64,000 nucleotides of DNA from Bacteroidota bacterium (GCA_011050615.1 DRFJ01000051.1:1-64000); one strand, 5' to 3'. Counted from the stretch's first letter, positions 34,419 to 45,919 are shown. Made by a program: numbers and translations. Notes: generated from the letters alone by a model not told the origin.

Positions 34419-36407
34419 CTATTGTGCTATTGTATCCGGTATCGCTGCAATGGCATTATCAGGCAGCCACACTTTCATCTCTCCCGGTCCCCGGTTATTC
34501 CAAAGATGATAAGGGATAAGAACTGCTTTCCGGGGGTCACCCGTTAGCCTTTCCTCGTCCGGCCTTACTATGACCGGGCGGGCAGTGGTCTCCAGTACGG
34601 TAACTCCATTCAGGATATCGTCACGGTATGAGGCTTTTATCTCAGTCTTCGGGTCAAAGACCAGGCTCAGCACCTTACTGTCTTTATTATCAGGCCATTC
34701 AGCACAGTATACGAGCGGACCTCTCTGCAGGGCAAACTTGTGCCTGTCAGCTTCAACCCGTTCATCGGCAATCACCTCTTGCACCTTCATTGGAAGGACA
34801 AGCTTAATCATATCGCCTGCTTTCCATTTTTTACTTATTACTGCATATCCATCAGTCATTTTAATCTTTTCATCCTTCCCGTTGACCTGCAGTATTATAT
34901 CTTCATTATCCCCCTTCACAAAGCTGTAGAGGCCTCCGGGAATAGCTTCACCCCTTGCCCATCCCGGTATTCTGAGCTTCAGGTCGAATTTCTTTTCCTT
35001 TTCGGGCTTAACTGTTATTTTCACTTCTCCATCCCAGGGGTACATTGTCTCCTGCACAATGGTAACGCTATGATCACCCATTTCAATCGACGCGGTATTA
35101 TCCAGATACATATTTATATAAACAGCACAGGCTGTTCTGGCGTAGACATATCCAGGTACTGAGGGGATAAATCTGCTTATGTTTGAAGGACAGCATGCAC
35201 ATCCAAACCATGCCTGCCTCTGGTGCCGGCCTGCTGATTCCAGCACATTGGGATAAAAGAACCTGTCGCCGCTCAGGCTGACACCTGACAACAGGGCATT
35301 ATAAAGGGTACGTTCAAGCACGTCATAATATTTTGCCTCACCATGATGCAGAAACATCCTGTGATTCCAGAACACGTTAGCTATCGAGGCGCAAGTCTCA
35401 CAGTATGCAGACATATTGGGAAGATGATAAGGTTCACCGAAGCCTTCATTCCCTCCTGATGCACCAATACCGCCTGTCACGTACATTTTTCTGTGGACGA
35501 TATCTTCCCATATATGGCTTATTGCATTAACATAGGATTCATCACCGGTAAGTGCAGCTACATCGGCCATCCCTGTGTACATATAAGCAGCGCGCACCGA
35601 GTGGCCCACTGCTTCACTCTGGTCAACCACTTTCAAATGCGACTGTGAATATTCTTCTCCGCCGGGTCCCCTGACATCGAGAAAGAATTTAGCCAGGTCG
35701 AGGTATTTCTTCTCACCTGTTACCAGGTAAAGCTTAACCAGTCCTGTCTCAATTTCCTGGTGCCCGGGGTAGGTTTCTATCTTGCCCCATCCTATTTCTT
35801 CATTGACCAGGTCAGCTGATTTGATAGCTATGTCAAGAAAGTTCCTCTTGCCTGTGGCCTGGAAATGAGCCACCGCAGCTTCATACATATGACCAAGGTT
35901 ATACAGCTCATGGCTAAGCAGATGTGTTTTCTCCCATCTTTTACCAATCCAGGGGTGTGAGTCATCGCCCATTATGGTCCTGTATGTATAAAGATAACCA
36001 TCCTCTTCCTGGGCAGCACCTATTTTTTCAATCAGGCTATCAAGTTTTGCTTCGAGTCCGGGATCGGGAAAAGTCTGGAGGCTGTAGCTTGCACCTTCAA
36101 TTATCTTAAATACATCCGAATCATCAAATGGATAGGAGGAACAAAACTCCCCCTCAGCCATGCCGGCGGCAATCTCAAAATTCTTTATTCTCCCGGTGAT
36201 GGTTGATTGTTCGATGGCTATGGGAATTGTAACATCATGATTGGTTTTTATCCTCGGAGCCCAGAAATTATCTGTCACCTTAACGCTTGTGAAGGGCAGT
36301 GGTTGAATGGGATAGGAGCTTACGGCAGTTTCCGCTGATTTATCGGTACACCCTGCCAGGGCTATACCTGACAATAATACAAGAGCTTTGAATTTTAATC
36401 CTAACAT
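34419..36407 (-). CDS. GH127 beta-L-arabinofuranosidase, lipoprotein (copy 1)
   Basis: The product is 662 aa from Met at 36407; the ATG at 36431 overlaps the upstream gene and is less likely. The signal peptide ends IALAG-C20. The catalytic core has the GH127 residues: Glu in NEGFGEPYHLPN (acid/base position), Glu-x-Cys in [18 protein letters not shown], and the Cys pair in WFGCACCPSNISRF, which bind zinc and supply the nucleophilic Cys in known members. It removes beta-L-arabinofuranose from arabinan, arabinoxylan or hydroxyproline-linked chains. It is the last gene of the arabinose operon. Confidence 0.88.
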   Translation of the reverse strand: MLGLKFKALVLLSGIALAGCTDKSAETAVSSYPIQPLPFTSVKVTDNFWAPRIKTNHDVTIPIAIEQSTITGRIKNFEIAAGMAEGEFCSSYPFDDSDVFKIIEGASYSLQTFPDPGLEAKLDSLIEKIGAAQEEDGYLYTYRTIMGDDSHPWIGKRWEKTHLLSHELYNLGHMYEAAVAHFQATGKRNFLDIAIKSADLVNEEIGWGKIETYPGHQEIETGLVKLYLVTGEKKYLDLAKFFLDVRGPGGEEYSQSHLKVVDQSEAVGHSVRAAYMYTGMADVAALTGDESYVNAISHIWEDIVHRKMYVTGGIGASGGNEGFGEPYHLPNMSAYCETCASIANVFWNHRMFLHHGEAKYYDVLERTLYNALLSGVSLSGDRFFYPNVLESAGRHQRQAWFGCACCPSNISRFIPSVPGYVYARTACAVYINMYLDNTASIEMGDHSVTIVQETMYPWDGEVKITVKPEKEKKFDLKLRIPGWARGEAIPGGLYSFVKGDNEDIILQVNGKDEKIKMTDGYAVISKKWKAGDMIKLVLPMKVQEVIADERVEADRHKFALQRGPLVYCAEWPDNKDSKVLSLVFDPKTEIKASYRDDILNGVTVLETTARPVIVRPDEERLTGDPRKAVLIPYHLWNNRGPGEMKVWLPDNAIAAIPDTIAQ

Positions 36408-36414
36408 ATCATTT

Positions 36415-38385
36415 TTATTTCTTAGTTTCATTAAGCCAAACCGTCATTCCCCCGGCTTCCCTGTTCGCCCGGTAGGCATAAGGTACAGCTGTAAGAGAAA
36501 CATCCCTGCCATGATTATCTCTTACAGTTCCCGTAATTATTCCTGTGGGATATGTCATTTCCCGGCTGAAGGAGAACTGGAAGCCGGCATTTTCCGGAAT
36601 TCTAAAATTAAACACACCCGTCTCATTGTCAATTTCTTCCACGCACCATACAATCGGGCCTCTCTGCAGGGCGAGCTTACCGCTGTCAGCCTTAACTTTA
36701 TCATGGGCTTTCACCATGTGAATATCCATGGGCAGTTTTAGTTCAATTATATCTCCCCGCTTCCATTCCCTTTCAATCTCCACATAACCGTTCATGATAA
36801 TTCTCTCATAAGGGACACCATTAACAGTTAAGGTCCATTCAGCATCGCCTGGATTTGCATAATAATACAGGTCTGAGGGCACGGGTTTATTATATACCCA
36901 GCCCGGTATTCTGAGAAGTATTTTGAATTTACGTTTCGCACCGGGATCAACGGCTATTTTCACATCACCGCTCCACGGGTACTCAGTTACCTGTCCAAGT
37001 TTAAATTTTTTTCCACCCAGTTCAGTATTCACCTCGCTTTGGATGTACAGGTTTACATAGAAATCGCCTTCTTTTTTGGCATAGATATATCCGGGAGCTG
37101 AAGGCAGAAAGCGCACAATATTACCGGGGCAGCATGATACTTCGAACCATGGGCTTCTCCGGTAATCTCCGTATGCCTCCAGGGGGTTTGGGTAAAAGAA
37201 TAGATCTCCGCTGAGGCTCACTCCTGAAAGCAGGCCGTTATACATGGTTCGTTCGATGATGTCAATATATTCAGCGTTACCGTGAGCAAGGAACATCCTG
37301 TGGTTCCAGAAAACATTTCCGATGGCAGCACATGTTTCATTATAGGCTTCAGCATTTGGCAGCTCATAGTCGGCCCCGAAAGCTTCCGTTTCACTTCTTG
37401 AGCCCACGCCCCCCGTAAGGTAGAGTTTTTTACCTGCCACGTTCCGCCATATTTTATCTATGGCTTCACAGTATTCCTTATCACCCGTCATTGCTGCCAC
37501 GTCGGCCATCCCAGCATACATATACGTTGCACGCACTGCATGGCCCCATGCCTCTGACTGCTCTTTCACAGGTTTATGGTCCTGTACATGGCGCCTGTCG
37601 TTATACAGGGCGAAAATTGTATTTTCGGGGTAGGGCTTGCTGTCATGAGGCCTTCCTCTCTGATCAAGAAAAAATTCTGCCAGCCGGAGGTATTCTTCCT
37701 TCCCCGTAGTCCTGTAGAGTTTTACAAGGCCCATTTCTATAACCTGGTGACCAGGGGCATCATGTTTCTTATCAGGACCGAAGGTTTCCACAAGCAGATC
37801 AGCATTTTTTATTGCAATGTCAAGGAAATTTGTTTTACCCGTGGCTTCATACCAGGCTACTGCCGCCTCATAAAGATGGCCGCTGTTGTAAAGCTCATGG
37901 CTCCCCGAGAGGTGCATCCACCTCTCGCTGCCCAGTCCGTCGGCAGGATTATCCGGATCAACCGTCCTGCCGGTCATAAGATAACCGTCATCCTCCTGGG
38001 CAGCCCCTATAATAGCTATCAGGCTGTCAGCATATTCTTCGAGGGTATCATCGGGATGCATGGACAGTGAATAAGCCACTCCTTCGAGCACCTTGAAAAC
38101 ATCGGTATCATTATATCTCTTACCCTGGTAGGGACCATCCATTATACCTGCAGCCTTCCGGAAATTGTCAATCCTGCCCGTTTCTTCGATTTTCTGCAGG
38201 GCGAAAGGTATTGTTACTGTCCTGTTAGTTTCGATACGGGGAGCCCAATAATTATCATCCAGGCTCACTTCCGTAAATTTTACCGGTGTGAAAGGATAAC
38301 AGGATTCGGCCTCTTTTATACTATCACTGCAGGATGATAGTGAAAATACCAGCAGCAGAGAGAATACTATCTTTATTTTAATCAT
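36415..38385 (-). CDS. GH127 beta-L-arabinofuranosidase, lipoprotein (copy 2)
   Basis: The product is 656 aa. The signal peptide ends FSLSS-C19. It is a paralogue of the next gene: Glu in [13 protein letters not shown], Glu-x-Cys in [17 protein letters not shown] and the Cys pair in [14 protein letters not shown] occupy the same positions with the same spacing. It differs in loops and in a longer '[20 protein letters not shown]' insertion, so the two probably have different linkages or substrates. Its ATG overlaps the araB stop (ATGA) and it is 7 bp before copy 1. Confidence 0.88.
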   Translation of the reverse strand: MIKIKIVFSLLLVFSLSSCSDSIKEAESCYPFTPVKFTEVSLDDNYWAPRIETNRTVTIPFALQKIEETGRIDNFRKAAGIMDGPYQGKRYNDTDVFKVLEGVAYSLSMHPDDTLEEYADSLIAIIGAAQEDDGYLMTGRTVDPDNPADGLGSERWMHLSGSHELYNSGHLYEAAVAWYEATGKTNFLDIAIKNADLLVETFGPDKKHDAPGHQVIEMGLVKLYRTTGKEEYLRLAEFFLDQRGRPHDSKPYPENTIFALYNDRRHVQDHKPVKEQSEAWGHAVRATYMYAGMADVAAMTGDKEYCEAIDKIWRNVAGKKLYLTGGVGSRSETEAFGADYELPNAEAYNETCAAIGNVFWNHRMFLAHGNAEYIDIIERTMYNGLLSGVSLSGDLFFYPNPLEAYGDYRRSPWFEVSCCPGNIVRFLPSAPGYIYAKKEGDFYVNLYIQSEVNTELGGKKFKLGQVTEYPWSGDVKIAVDPGAKRKFKILLRIPGWVYNKPVPSDLYYYANPGDAEWTLTVNGVPYERIIMNGYVEIEREWKRGDIIELKLPMDIHMVKAHDKVKADSGKLALQRGPIVWCVEEIDNETGVFNFRIPENAGFQFSFSREMTYPTGIITGTVRDNHGRDVSLTAVPYAYRANREAGGMTVWLNETKK

Positions 38386-40052
38386 ATTATATTTATTTGT
38401 TTCTTGATATCCTTCAGTCTTTTCATCACGTTGTTCTCTCCCCTTCCAAAATAATCATGCAGGGTACGGTATTCAGAATACAGCTTATCATAAACTATCA
38501 CATTTCCCGGTGAGGGTTTATATACCCTGTCCTTAATTTTTGCCATAAGCTTTGCCGCTTCGAAGATATTATCGTAGCCTCCCCTGTCTTTCCCTGCTGC
38601 CACCGCTCCAAACATGGCGGAGCCCAGGGCGGGTGCCTGTGGGGAGCCGGATATTTTTATTTCCCTGTTTGTTATATCAGCATATATCTGCATAATCAAA
38701 GGATTCTTCCCTGCTATTCCTCCTGCGGCATAGAGTTCATTAACCGGGACACCATTTGTCTCAAAAGTATCTATTATCATCCTTGTTCCATAGGCGCTTG
38801 CTTCAACCAGGGCGCGGTAAATCTCTTCGGGTCTTGTTGCCAGTGTCATACCGAGCATCATTCCTGAAAGGTCAACGTCAACCAGCACCGACCTGTTTCC
38901 GTTCCACCAATCAAGGGCCAGCAATCCACTCTCCCCCGGTTTCAGTCTTTCTGCCCTGGCGGCAAGCAGTTCATGAATATCAAGGCCCTTTTCTTCAGCC
39001 CCGGAAAAATATTCCCCGGGGACACAATTTTCGACAAACCACTGGAAATGATCACCCACGCATGATTGTCCGGCCTCATAAGCAAAATATCCATCAATTA
39101 TACCATCTTCCACAACCCCACACATACCCGGTACATTTATTTCTTTTTCCCCCAGCACCATATGACATGTTGATGTTCCCATTATCATCAGCATTTTACC
39201 CGGTCCGGTAATACCTACGGCAGGTACAGACACATGAGCATCAACATTGGCAACAGCCACAGCTGTTCCTTCTTTCAGGCCTGTTAGCCCTGCAGCTTTG
39301 CCTGTTATTTCTCCCGCCCTGGTTCCCGCCGGGAAAAGATCGGTTGACAGTTTGGAGCTGACAAGGTTTCTTAATTCCGGGTGCAGAGAAGCAAAGAAAT
39401 CGTCACCGGGGTAGCCGTCATGCTTATGCCACATTGCCTTATAGCCTGCGGTACAGGTGTTTCTCCTTTCCCTTCCTGTAAGCTGCCATATTACCCAGTC
39501 AGCAGCCTCGATAAAACGGTCGGCCTCATGGTAAACCTGCGGGGCTTCATTAAGTGTTTGCCATACTTTAGGCACCAGCCACTCAGAAGATATTTTCCCC
39601 CCATAGCGGTCCAGGAATTTCTGTCCCTGCTTTTTCGCAATCTCGTTCAGTTTGTTGGCCTCGGGCTGCGTTGCATGATGTTTCCACAGTTTAATCCAGG
39701 CGTTGGGTTCACCTGAGAACCCTGGCATTTTGCACAGTGGTGTGCCGTCAGCTTTAACAGGCATTACCGTACATGCAGTGAAATCAATCCCCACGCCGAT
39801 AACATTTTCAGCCCGGATCCCTGCCTTTGTCAGTATGGCAGGAATGGTTTTTTTCAATACTTCAAGGTAATCATCCGGGTGCTGCAGTGCCCAGTCGGCC
39901 CCCAGCTTTGTCCCATCAGGCAGCCGGCTATCCATAACCCCATGGGGATAGTCAAGAACTTCGGTGGCCAGTTCATTTCCATCCGCAACATTTATAAGCA
40001 CCGAGCGTCCTGACAGTGTACCGAAGTCAATCCCAATAGTATATTTATTCAT
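38382..40052 (-). CDS. araB: L-ribulokinase
   Basis: The product is 556 aa, close to E. coli AraB. The start at 40052 ([19 protein letters not shown]) is preferred over the ATG at 40154, which lies in araD. FGGY-kinase motifs: '[11 protein letters not shown]', '[11 protein letters not shown]', '[13 protein letters not shown]', and '[20 protein letters not shown]' near the C-terminus. It phosphorylates L-ribulose to L-ribulose 5-phosphate. It overlaps araD by 8 bp at its start and the GH127 gene at its end, so the genes are tightly coupled. Confidence 0.95.
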   Translation of the reverse strand: MNKYTIGIDFGTLSGRSVLINVADGNELATEVLDYPHGVMDSRLPDGTKLGADWALQHPDDYLEVLKKTIPAILTKAGIRAENVIGVGIDFTACTVMPVKADGTPLCKMPGFSGEPNAWIKLWKHHATQPEANKLNEIAKKQGQKFLDRYGGKISSEWLVPKVWQTLNEAPQVYHEADRFIEAADWVIWQLTGRERRNTCTAGYKAMWHKHDGYPGDDFFASLHPELRNLVSSKLSTDLFPAGTRAGEITGKAAGLTGLKEGTAVAVANVDAHVSVPAVGITGPGKMLMIMGTSTCHMVLGEKEINVPGMCGVVEDGIIDGYFAYEAGQSCVGDHFQWFVENCVPGEYFSGAEEKGLDIHELLAARAERLKPGESGLLALDWWNGNRSVLVDVDLSGMMLGMTLATRPEEIYRALVEASAYGTRMIIDTFETNGVPVNELYAAGGIAGKNPLIMQIYADITNREIKISGSPQAPALGSAMFGAVAAGKDRGGYDNIFEAAKLMAKIKDRVYKPSPGNVIVYDKLYSEYRTLHDYFGRGENNVMKRLKDIKKQINII

Positions 40053-40746
40053 GATTCTTTTTTTTCTGGCCATAATAAGTATCGCGGCCATGTTTTCTGA
40101 GGTAATGTTTATCAAGGAGGTGTTTGTCGATAATATCATAGCCTGAAATAGCATGAGTCAGGATTGCCATCCGTGCCACCTCCTCAAGTACTGTTGCATT
40201 AAATACCGCCTCCCCGGGATTATTGCCCCAGGTAAAAGGACCATGGTCATTAACTAGTACGCCGGGGACAGATGAGGCATCGATATTTTTGAATGTATCC
40301 ACTATAAGCCTGCCGGTGTTCTTTTCATAATTGCCAGCTGTCTCTTCGGAACTCAGTTTCCTGGTACAGGGAATATCACCATAAAAATGATCGGCATGGC
40401 TTGTACCCATAGCGGGTATTGACCGGCCTGCCTGGGCCCAGGCGGTGGCATGAGTTGAATGAGTATGTGCTATCCCCCCTATGCAGGGAAAATTTTTATA
40501 AAGTTCAAGATGAACAGGTGCATCAGAAGAAGGCAGAAGCTCACCTTCAATAATATTTCCTTCAAGGTCAAGCACCACCATATCGTTGGTTTTCATCTTG
40601 TCGTAGCCGACACCTGAGGGTTTAACAACCATAAGCAGGTTCTCACGGTCTATTCCGCTCACATTACCCCAGGTATGTAATACAAGTCCTGATTTGAAAA
40701 GTGTAATGTTTGCTTCCAGGACTTCTTCTTTCAGTTTTATAAGCAT
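40045..40746 (-). CDS. araD: L-ribulose-5-phosphate 4-epimerase
   Basis: The product is 233 aa, the normal length of class II aldolase-type epimerases. Metal ligands are seen in '[17 protein letters not shown]' (H-x-H) and '[10 protein letters not shown]'; '[12 protein letters not shown]' carries a further His. It makes D-xylulose 5-phosphate. It lies 49 bp after the regulator gene and overlaps araB by 8 bp. Confidence 0.95.
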   Translation of the reverse strand: MLIKLKEEVLEANITLFKSGLVLHTWGNVSGIDRENLLMVVKPSGVGYDKMKTNDMVVLDLEGNIIEGELLPSSDAPVHLELYKNFPCIGGIAHTHSTHATAWAQAGRSIPAMGTSHADHFYGDIPCTRKLSSEETAGNYEKNTGRLIVDTFKNIDASSVPGVLVNDHGPFTWGNNPGEAVFNATVLEEVARMAILTHAISGYDIIDKHLLDKHYLRKHGRDTYYGQKKKNHE

Positions 40747-40795
40747 CTTATAATAATAGTTTGTTTTAGAAATTTACTGTAATCATGCTCAGTAA

Positions 40796-41509
40796 TTACT
40801 GGACATCCAGGCTAAAATAAAATCCCTGCCGCTTAAAATCATCGTACTTCGATGGTATAAACCTGTAATAATAAGCTCCTTTCTTTGATGTTTCTTTCTC
40901 TTTCTCGTCAAGTTTTTCAAGAAGGTTCATCGATATAATCTTTTTCCTGAAATTTCTTTTATCTATCTTTCTCTGGTAAATAGCTTCATACAGGTCCTGC
41001 AGTTGAACCAGTGTAAATTTCTCAGGAAGAAGCTCAAAGCCAACGGGTTTAAGTTTTATCCCTTCTTTAAGTTCATAATGAGCCCTCTCAACAATTTTTT
41101 TATGATCGAAGATCAGCTCCGGTATACGTGATATTGATCTCCAGTGGGCTGCACTGGCTTCGGTCATAACAGGGTTCAGCTCAAAAGTATTAATAAGGGC
41201 GAAATGTGATATGGTAATCACTCTTCCCCCTGTATCCCTGTGCACATCGCCCCAGGCATATGATTGTTTCATATAAACATCCTTAAGGCCTGTGAGCTGG
41301 TACAGCACCCTGCGGGCGGCCTCTGATACGCCTTCCTCTTTTTTTACAAAGCCACCCGGGAGTGACCATTTCCCAAGTTCAGGTTCAAACCTTCTCCTTA
41401 TCAGCAGGAGTTTCAGTTCCTTATCCCTTATGTCATATCCAAATATTACACAATCGACTGCTACCAGATGTTTCTCAAGAACCGCATAATGATCAACCAT
41501 AAGACCCAT
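40796..41509 (-). CDS. AraR-like Nudix-domain transcriptional repressor
   Basis: The product is 237 aa. The N-terminal Nudix fold (~10-150) has a Nudix box that is degenerate: after G-x5-E and the R, the R-E-U-x-E-E-x-G-U run reads RVLYQLTGL, so the catalytic Glu residues are lost and hydrolysis is unlikely. A winged-helix DNA-binding domain follows (~155-237: 'LVQLQDLYEAIYQRKIDKRN'). This is the NrtR-type design; members in Bacteroides control arabinose genes with L-arabinose as inducer. It sits inside the ara operon, between araA and araD, so it probably autoregulates. I use no symbol because the in vivo role is not shown. Confidence 0.88.
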   Translation of the reverse strand: MGLMVDHYAVLEKHLVAVDCVIFGYDIRDKELKLLLIRRRFEPELGKWSLPGGFVKKEEGVSEAARRVLYQLTGLKDVYMKQSYAWGDVHRDTGGRVITISHFALINTFELNPVMTEASAAHWRSISRIPELIFDHKKIVERAHYELKEGIKLKPVGFELLPEKFTLVQLQDLYEAIYQRKIDKRNFRKKIISMNLLEKLDEKEKETSKKGAYYYRFIPSKYDDFKRQGFYFSLDVQ

Positions 41510-41560
41510 GTTTTAAGAGGCAGATTTATTCATGAAGTACAGCTGCCTTAACCGGAATAA

Positions 41561-43060
41561 CTATCTTATTCCCTCAGCCAAATGAAAAAACAGTTCATTC
41601 CATCTCAGCTCTTTTTTAAACTCCTCTATATTTGTTTCTGCGTTAATATTTACTGTTTCAATACCCAGCATAGCACCAAAGTCCTGCAGGTATCTGCTGT
41701 CGAGGGCAGTGGAAAAGCCTGTATGGTGGGCTCCTCCTGCAAGTATCCAGGCCTGTGCCGATGTTTTAAGATCGGGCTCTGGTTTCCAGAGCACACTTGC
41801 GACCGGCAGTTTTGGCATAGGAGGACAATCAATCACCTGGACGGGATTCAGCAGGAGGCGGAACCTGTTACCAAGGTCTATAAGGGAAGCATTTATGCCC
41901 CTGCCCGGTTCTGCTTTAAATACGAGCCTTGCAGGGTCTTCCTTCCCCCCTATTGAAAGGGGATGTATTTCCATCCGGGCTTTCTCCCCGCTTATACTGG
42001 GGCATATCTCCAGCATATGTGCTCCCAGTACGGCATTATTACCCGGTTCAAAATGATAGGTATAGTCTTCCATGAATGAGGTTCCTCCGGCCAGACCATA
42101 TGCCATAACCTTCATTGATCTCACCAGTGCGGAGGTTTTCCAGTCGCCTTCAGCCCCGAAACCATAACCTTCAGACATAAGTCTCTGGACGGCCAGCCCG
42201 GGTAGCTGTGGCAGTCCGTGAAGGTCTTCAAAGTTAGTGGTAAAAGCCTTAAAGTTACCCTTCAGAAGGAAGTTTCTCAGTCCCAGTTCTATCCTTGCAG
42301 CATCCTTTAGAGAATCAGATTTCAGGATTTCCTTTTCCCGAACACTGTATAAGTCACCATATTCCTCAATCAGAATATCAATATCCCGGTCAGGAATATT
42401 ATCACATTCTTTAACGAGATCGCCGACGCCATATCCATGCACCGAGTAATTCATCTGTATCTGTGCCGATACCTTATCCCCATCAGTAACAGCCACATCC
42501 CTCATATTATCTCCGAAACGCGCTATCCTGAGCCTTGCTGTATCAGCCAGGGCAGCAGCTGCCCGCGACCATACGGCTATTTCCTTTATGCAGGCATTAT
42601 CTTTCCAGTGGCCAACGACAAGCTTCCTTTCCAGTCTGAGGCGTGAACCAGCAAATCCAAACTCCCTTCCCCCGTGAGCCGACTGGTTCAGGTTCATGAA
42701 ATCCATATCAATTTGATTCCATGGTATATCACGATTGAACTGTGTGTGGAAATGAAGAAGAGGCTTTGCCAGTAATTTCAGACCGTTTAGCCACATCTTT
42801 GCCGGGGAAAAAGTATGCATCCAGCATATAAGCCCGATACATCCGGCATCATGGTTTGCCTGTGAGCATAATTCAGTTATAGCATCAGAGGACGTGAGCA
42901 CTGGCTTAAATATGACTTTTACAGGAATATCGGCAAGCTTATCAAGGTGAGCTGATATTATTTCTGAATCTTCTTTTACTTTTTTCAATGTCTCTTCACC
43001 GTAAAGGTGCTGGCTGCCTGCAGCAAACCATATTTCAGAATTCTTATAAATATCCATCAA
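41561..43060 (-). CDS. araA: L-arabinose isomerase
   Basis: The product is 499 aa, the usual family length. The N-terminus ([19 protein letters not shown]) and '[19 protein letters not shown]', '[14 protein letters not shown]', '[16 protein letters not shown]', '[15 protein letters not shown]' and the C-terminal '[10 protein letters not shown]' are all family hallmarks including the catalytic Glu/His set. It converts L-arabinose to L-ribulose. It lies 12 bp after the symporter stop and 51 bp before the regulator. Confidence 0.96.
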   Translation of the reverse strand: MMDIYKNSEIWFAAGSQHLYGEETLKKVKEDSEIISAHLDKLADIPVKVIFKPVLTSSDAITELCSQANHDAGCIGLICWMHTFSPAKMWLNGLKLLAKPLLHFHTQFNRDIPWNQIDMDFMNLNQSAHGGREFGFAGSRLRLERKLVVGHWKDNACIKEIAVWSRAAAALADTARLRIARFGDNMRDVAVTDGDKVSAQIQMNYSVHGYGVGDLVKECDNIPDRDIDILIEEYGDLYSVREKEILKSDSLKDAARIELGLRNFLLKGNFKAFTTNFEDLHGLPQLPGLAVQRLMSEGYGFGAEGDWKTSALVRSMKVMAYGLAGGTSFMEDYTYHFEPGNNAVLGAHMLEICPSISGEKARMEIHPLSIGGKEDPARLVFKAEPGRGINASLIDLGNRFRLLLNPVQVIDCPPMPKLPVASVLWKPEPDLKTSAQAWILAGGAHHTGFSTALDSRYLQDFGAMLGIETVNINAETNIEEFKKELRWNELFFHLAEGIR

Positions 43061-43072
43061 TAATAAAATTTA

Positions 43073-44725
43073 TTACCAGAAATAAGCGTAAAAGACTATA
43101 ACGACAACTATAATAATGGCTGAATTCACAAGGTCCCAGTTATTCCAGCCAGCCCTTGTAATAGCTTTCTGCTCAGGGCCGGCAGAACGAAGATAGAGTC
43201 CCCTGATTGATTCTGCGTCGATCTTTTTGGTGAATGAACTTACGATTGCCATCACCAGTATCACCAGGAAGAAGAGGGCTACCTCGTAGTGGTAGACATT
43301 GGTTTCAACAAATACCTTTGACCAGAATGAATCAGGTGCTATGCTTTTCTCGAAGACTGTAAAACCCAGCTTCAGCATTCCCAGGGCAAAACCAGTGATA
43401 AGCCCCGTCAGGCCTGCCGCCGGTGTGGTTCTTTTAGAGAGAATGCCCAGAAGAAAAACAGCCGCTATACCCGGGGCAAGCATGGATTGCACTTCCTGCA
43501 GGTATTGATACAGCACATTCCCCAGGCCTCTCATTACAGGTATCCATAATATGCCAAGTACCACAACTACAACGGTTGCTATCCTGCCGACAGTTACCAA
43601 TTTTCTCTCCGTTGCAGCAGGATGATATTTTTTATAGAAATCAACCGTGAACAGGGTGGCTGAAGAATTAAATAAGGATGACAGGGAACTCATCAAAGCC
43701 GCCAATATACCTCCCACAACTATTCCTTTGAAACCTACCGGCAGCAATTTCGTGATAAGGGCAGGGAAGGCTGCATCAGAATTAGTCAGATCCAGTAAGC
43801 CTTTCCTGCTCATCGCAAATGCAATCATGCCCGGTATCATAAAAATAAAAACAGGGGTCAGTTTGAGGTAGGAACCAAAAATGGCACCACGGCGTGACTG
43901 CTTCTGGTCCCTTCCCGATAATACCCTCTGCACTATATACTGGTCGGTACACCAGTACCAGAAACCAATTATTGCTGATCCGAAGAGGACCCCGGTCCAC
44001 GGGAACTCCGTGTCTCTGGCTGAACGCACCAGGCTGGTCATGTCGTCACCGTATTCGTTTACAGGAACAGCCCGGCATATTTCCATCATCTCATTCCATC
44101 CCCCCAGCTGGATCAGTCCCATTACCAGTATAACAATAGAGCCGGCCAGCAAGACCGGTGTTTGAATAACCGATGTTGCAAGTACAGCCTTCATTCCGCC
44201 GAAGACGGTATATAAGCCCGTGAGCAAAACCAGGCCAATTGCACTTATCCAGAAAAAATCTATCCCGAACATCGACTGTATGCCGAATACTTCCTTGAAT
44301 ACCACACCACCGGCATAAACCGTCACTGCCACCTTGGTAAGCACATAACTTACAAGTGAAATAATGGAAAGGATAGACCTTGACTGGGAATTGTATCTTT
44401 TCTCCAGGAATTCAGGCATGGTGAAGACACCGCTCCTGGCATAAAAGGGAACAAAGAGCCAGCCGAGGATAAGAATCACCCAGGCATGAATCTCCCAGTG
44501 AGCCATTGCCATACCGCTGGAAGCACCTGTTCCGGCAAGTCCCACAAGATGTTCGGAACCAATGTTAGAAGCAAAGATGGATGCACCAATGGCAATCCAT
44601 GTGGCATCGCGCCCCGCAAGGAAATAATCGGATGAAGTTTCATCCTTTTTCCTTACCACCCAGATAATTACACCTATTAGAACAAGACAGAAGAGTCCGA
44701 GTACAATCCAGTCAATTAAGGTCAT
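43073..44725 (-). CDS. Sodium/solute symporter (SSS family), likely L-arabinose importer
   Basis: The product is 550 aa with about 13-14 hydrophobic segments. Family motifs: 'YFLAGRDATWIAIGASIFAS', 'GSEHLVGLAGTG', 'TDQYIVQRVLSGRD' and 'GGILAALMSSLSSLFNSSA'. It uses the sodium gradient to bring sugar across the inner membrane. It heads the ara operon behind the promoter at 44847-44875, which makes arabinose the likely substrate. It resembles SglT-type sugar transporters more than proline transporters. Confidence 0.9.
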   Translation of the reverse strand: MTLIDWIVLGLFCLVLIGVIIWVVRKKDETSSDYFLAGRDATWIAIGASIFASNIGSEHLVGLAGTGASSGMAMAHWEIHAWVILILGWLFVPFYARSGVFTMPEFLEKRYNSQSRSILSIISLVSYVLTKVAVTVYAGGVVFKEVFGIQSMFGIDFFWISAIGLVLLTGLYTVFGGMKAVLATSVIQTPVLLAGSIVILVMGLIQLGGWNEMMEICRAVPVNEYGDDMTSLVRSARDTEFPWTGVLFGSAIIGFWYWCTDQYIVQRVLSGRDQKQSRRGAIFGSYLKLTPVFIFMIPGMIAFAMSRKGLLDLTNSDAAFPALITKLLPVGFKGIVVGGILAALMSSLSSLFNSSATLFTVDFYKKYHPAATERKLVTVGRIATVVVVVLGILWIPVMRGLGNVLYQYLQEVQSMLAPGIAAVFLLGILSKRTTPAAGLTGLITGFALGMLKLGFTVFEKSIAPDSFWSKVFVETNVYHYEVALFFLVILVMAIVSSFTKKIDAESIRGLYLRSAGPEQKAITRAGWNNWDLVNSAIIIVVVIVFYAYFW

Positions 44726-44846
44726 TTCGTTCAGGTTTATTTAGTAATACTCAGGAAAAGCCTTACCCTTTATATATCATTCCTGTAATGTACTGCTTCT
44801 ATTTAATTATGGTAACAGACTTTTTTCAAGATTATCAAAATATTGA

Positions 44847-44875
44847 CAAATATAAAAAATATTTAATGTACCCAA
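44847..44875 (-). promoter_or_regulatory. Bacteroidota-type promoter of the ara operon
   Basis: On the minus strand TTG (44873-44875) is followed after 18 nt by TATATTTG (44847-44854), matching TTG-N-TAnnTTTG. Transcription would start near 44840, giving a leader of ~115 nt before the symporter ATG. The leader probably holds the regulator's operator, but I could not delimit it. Confidence 0.6.
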
Positions 44876-44940
44876 TACACTTATTAAAAATTATTAAAGA
44901 TGTTTTCAGTCCGAATGGCTAAGGACGACGGTTTAAAATT

Positions 44941-45918
44941 TTATCTCTTTGTTTTATCGTCGGGTTTTGAGAGAGTGTCTCTCATATTGGTATCGGCCTC
45001 AATATTTTTATACCTGTAATAATCCATTATTCCAAGATTGCCTTTATCGAATGCACCTGCTATTGCAAGAGGCACTTTCACTTCGGCTTCAATAACTTTA
45101 GCCCTGGCTTCCTGAGCCTTAGCCTTCATTTCCTGTTCCAGTGCCACGGCCATGGCCCGTCTTTCCTCGGCTTTAGCCTGGGCGATATTTTTATCGGCGT
45201 TCGCCTGGTCCATCTGGAGTACGGCTCCAATATTTTTACCGATATCTATATCAGCTATATCAATGGAAAGGATTTCAAAAGCCGTTCCGGCATCGAGGCC
45301 TTTTTCCAGTACTACTTTTGATATAAAATCAGGATTTTCAAGTACTTCCTTATGACTACCAGCTGATCCTATTGAAGATACAATACCCTCGCCCACCCTG
45401 GCCAGCACTGTTTCTTCACCTGCACCTCCAACCAGTTGTCTGATATTTGCCCGCACTGTCACTCTTGCTTTTGCAATCAGTTGTATACCATCTTTTGCCA
45501 CAGCGGTAACTGGCGGTGTATCTATTACTTTGGGATTTACCGACATCTGAACGGCTTCAAAGACGTCCCTTCCAGCAAGGTCGATTGCTGTAGCCATATT
45601 AAAGGGAAGGTCAATATTTGCTTTTGCAGCCGACACAAGGGCATGCACCACCTTGGCCACCCTTCCTCCTGCGAGGTAATGTGCTTCAAGGTCATCCCTG
45701 TTCAGTATCAGTCCGGCCTTATTTCCTTCTATCATGGCAACCACAATAGCAGAGGGCGGGACCTTACGCCAGCGCATAAAGATTAGCTGCAGAAGTGATA
45801 TCCTGACACCTGACACAAGGGCCTGGAACCATAATCCTATCGGTATAAGGTAAAGCAGCAGCCAGAGTAAAATTATTACTCCCACTATAATTACGACATA
45901 CATTGCAATTGGATTCAT
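44941..45918 (-). CDS. floA: Flotillin-like protein FloA
   Basis: The product is 325 aa. An N-terminal hydrophobic hairpin (~5-50) anchors it. The SPFH/YqfA domain follows ('[20 protein letters not shown]', '[19 protein letters not shown]', '[20 protein letters not shown]'), and an Ala/Glu-rich coiled coil (~225-290). It scaffolds membrane microdomains. The NfeD gene one base upstream is its usual partner. Confidence 0.92.
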   Translation of the reverse strand: MNPIAMYVVIIVGVIILLWLLLYLIPIGLWFQALVSGVRISLLQLIFMRWRKVPPSAIVVAMIEGNKAGLILNRDDLEAHYLAGGRVAKVVHALVSAAKANIDLPFNMATAIDLAGRDVFEAVQMSVNPKVIDTPPVTAVAKDGIQLIAKARVTVRANIRQLVGGAGEETVLARVGEGIVSSIGSAGSHKEVLENPDFISKVVLEKGLDAGTAFEILSIDIADIDIGKNIGAVLQMDQANADKNIAQAKAEERRAMAVALEQEMKAKAQEARAKVIEAEVKVPLAIAGAFDKGNLGIMDYYRYKNIEADTNMRDTLSKPDDKTKR

Positions 45919-45919
45919 A

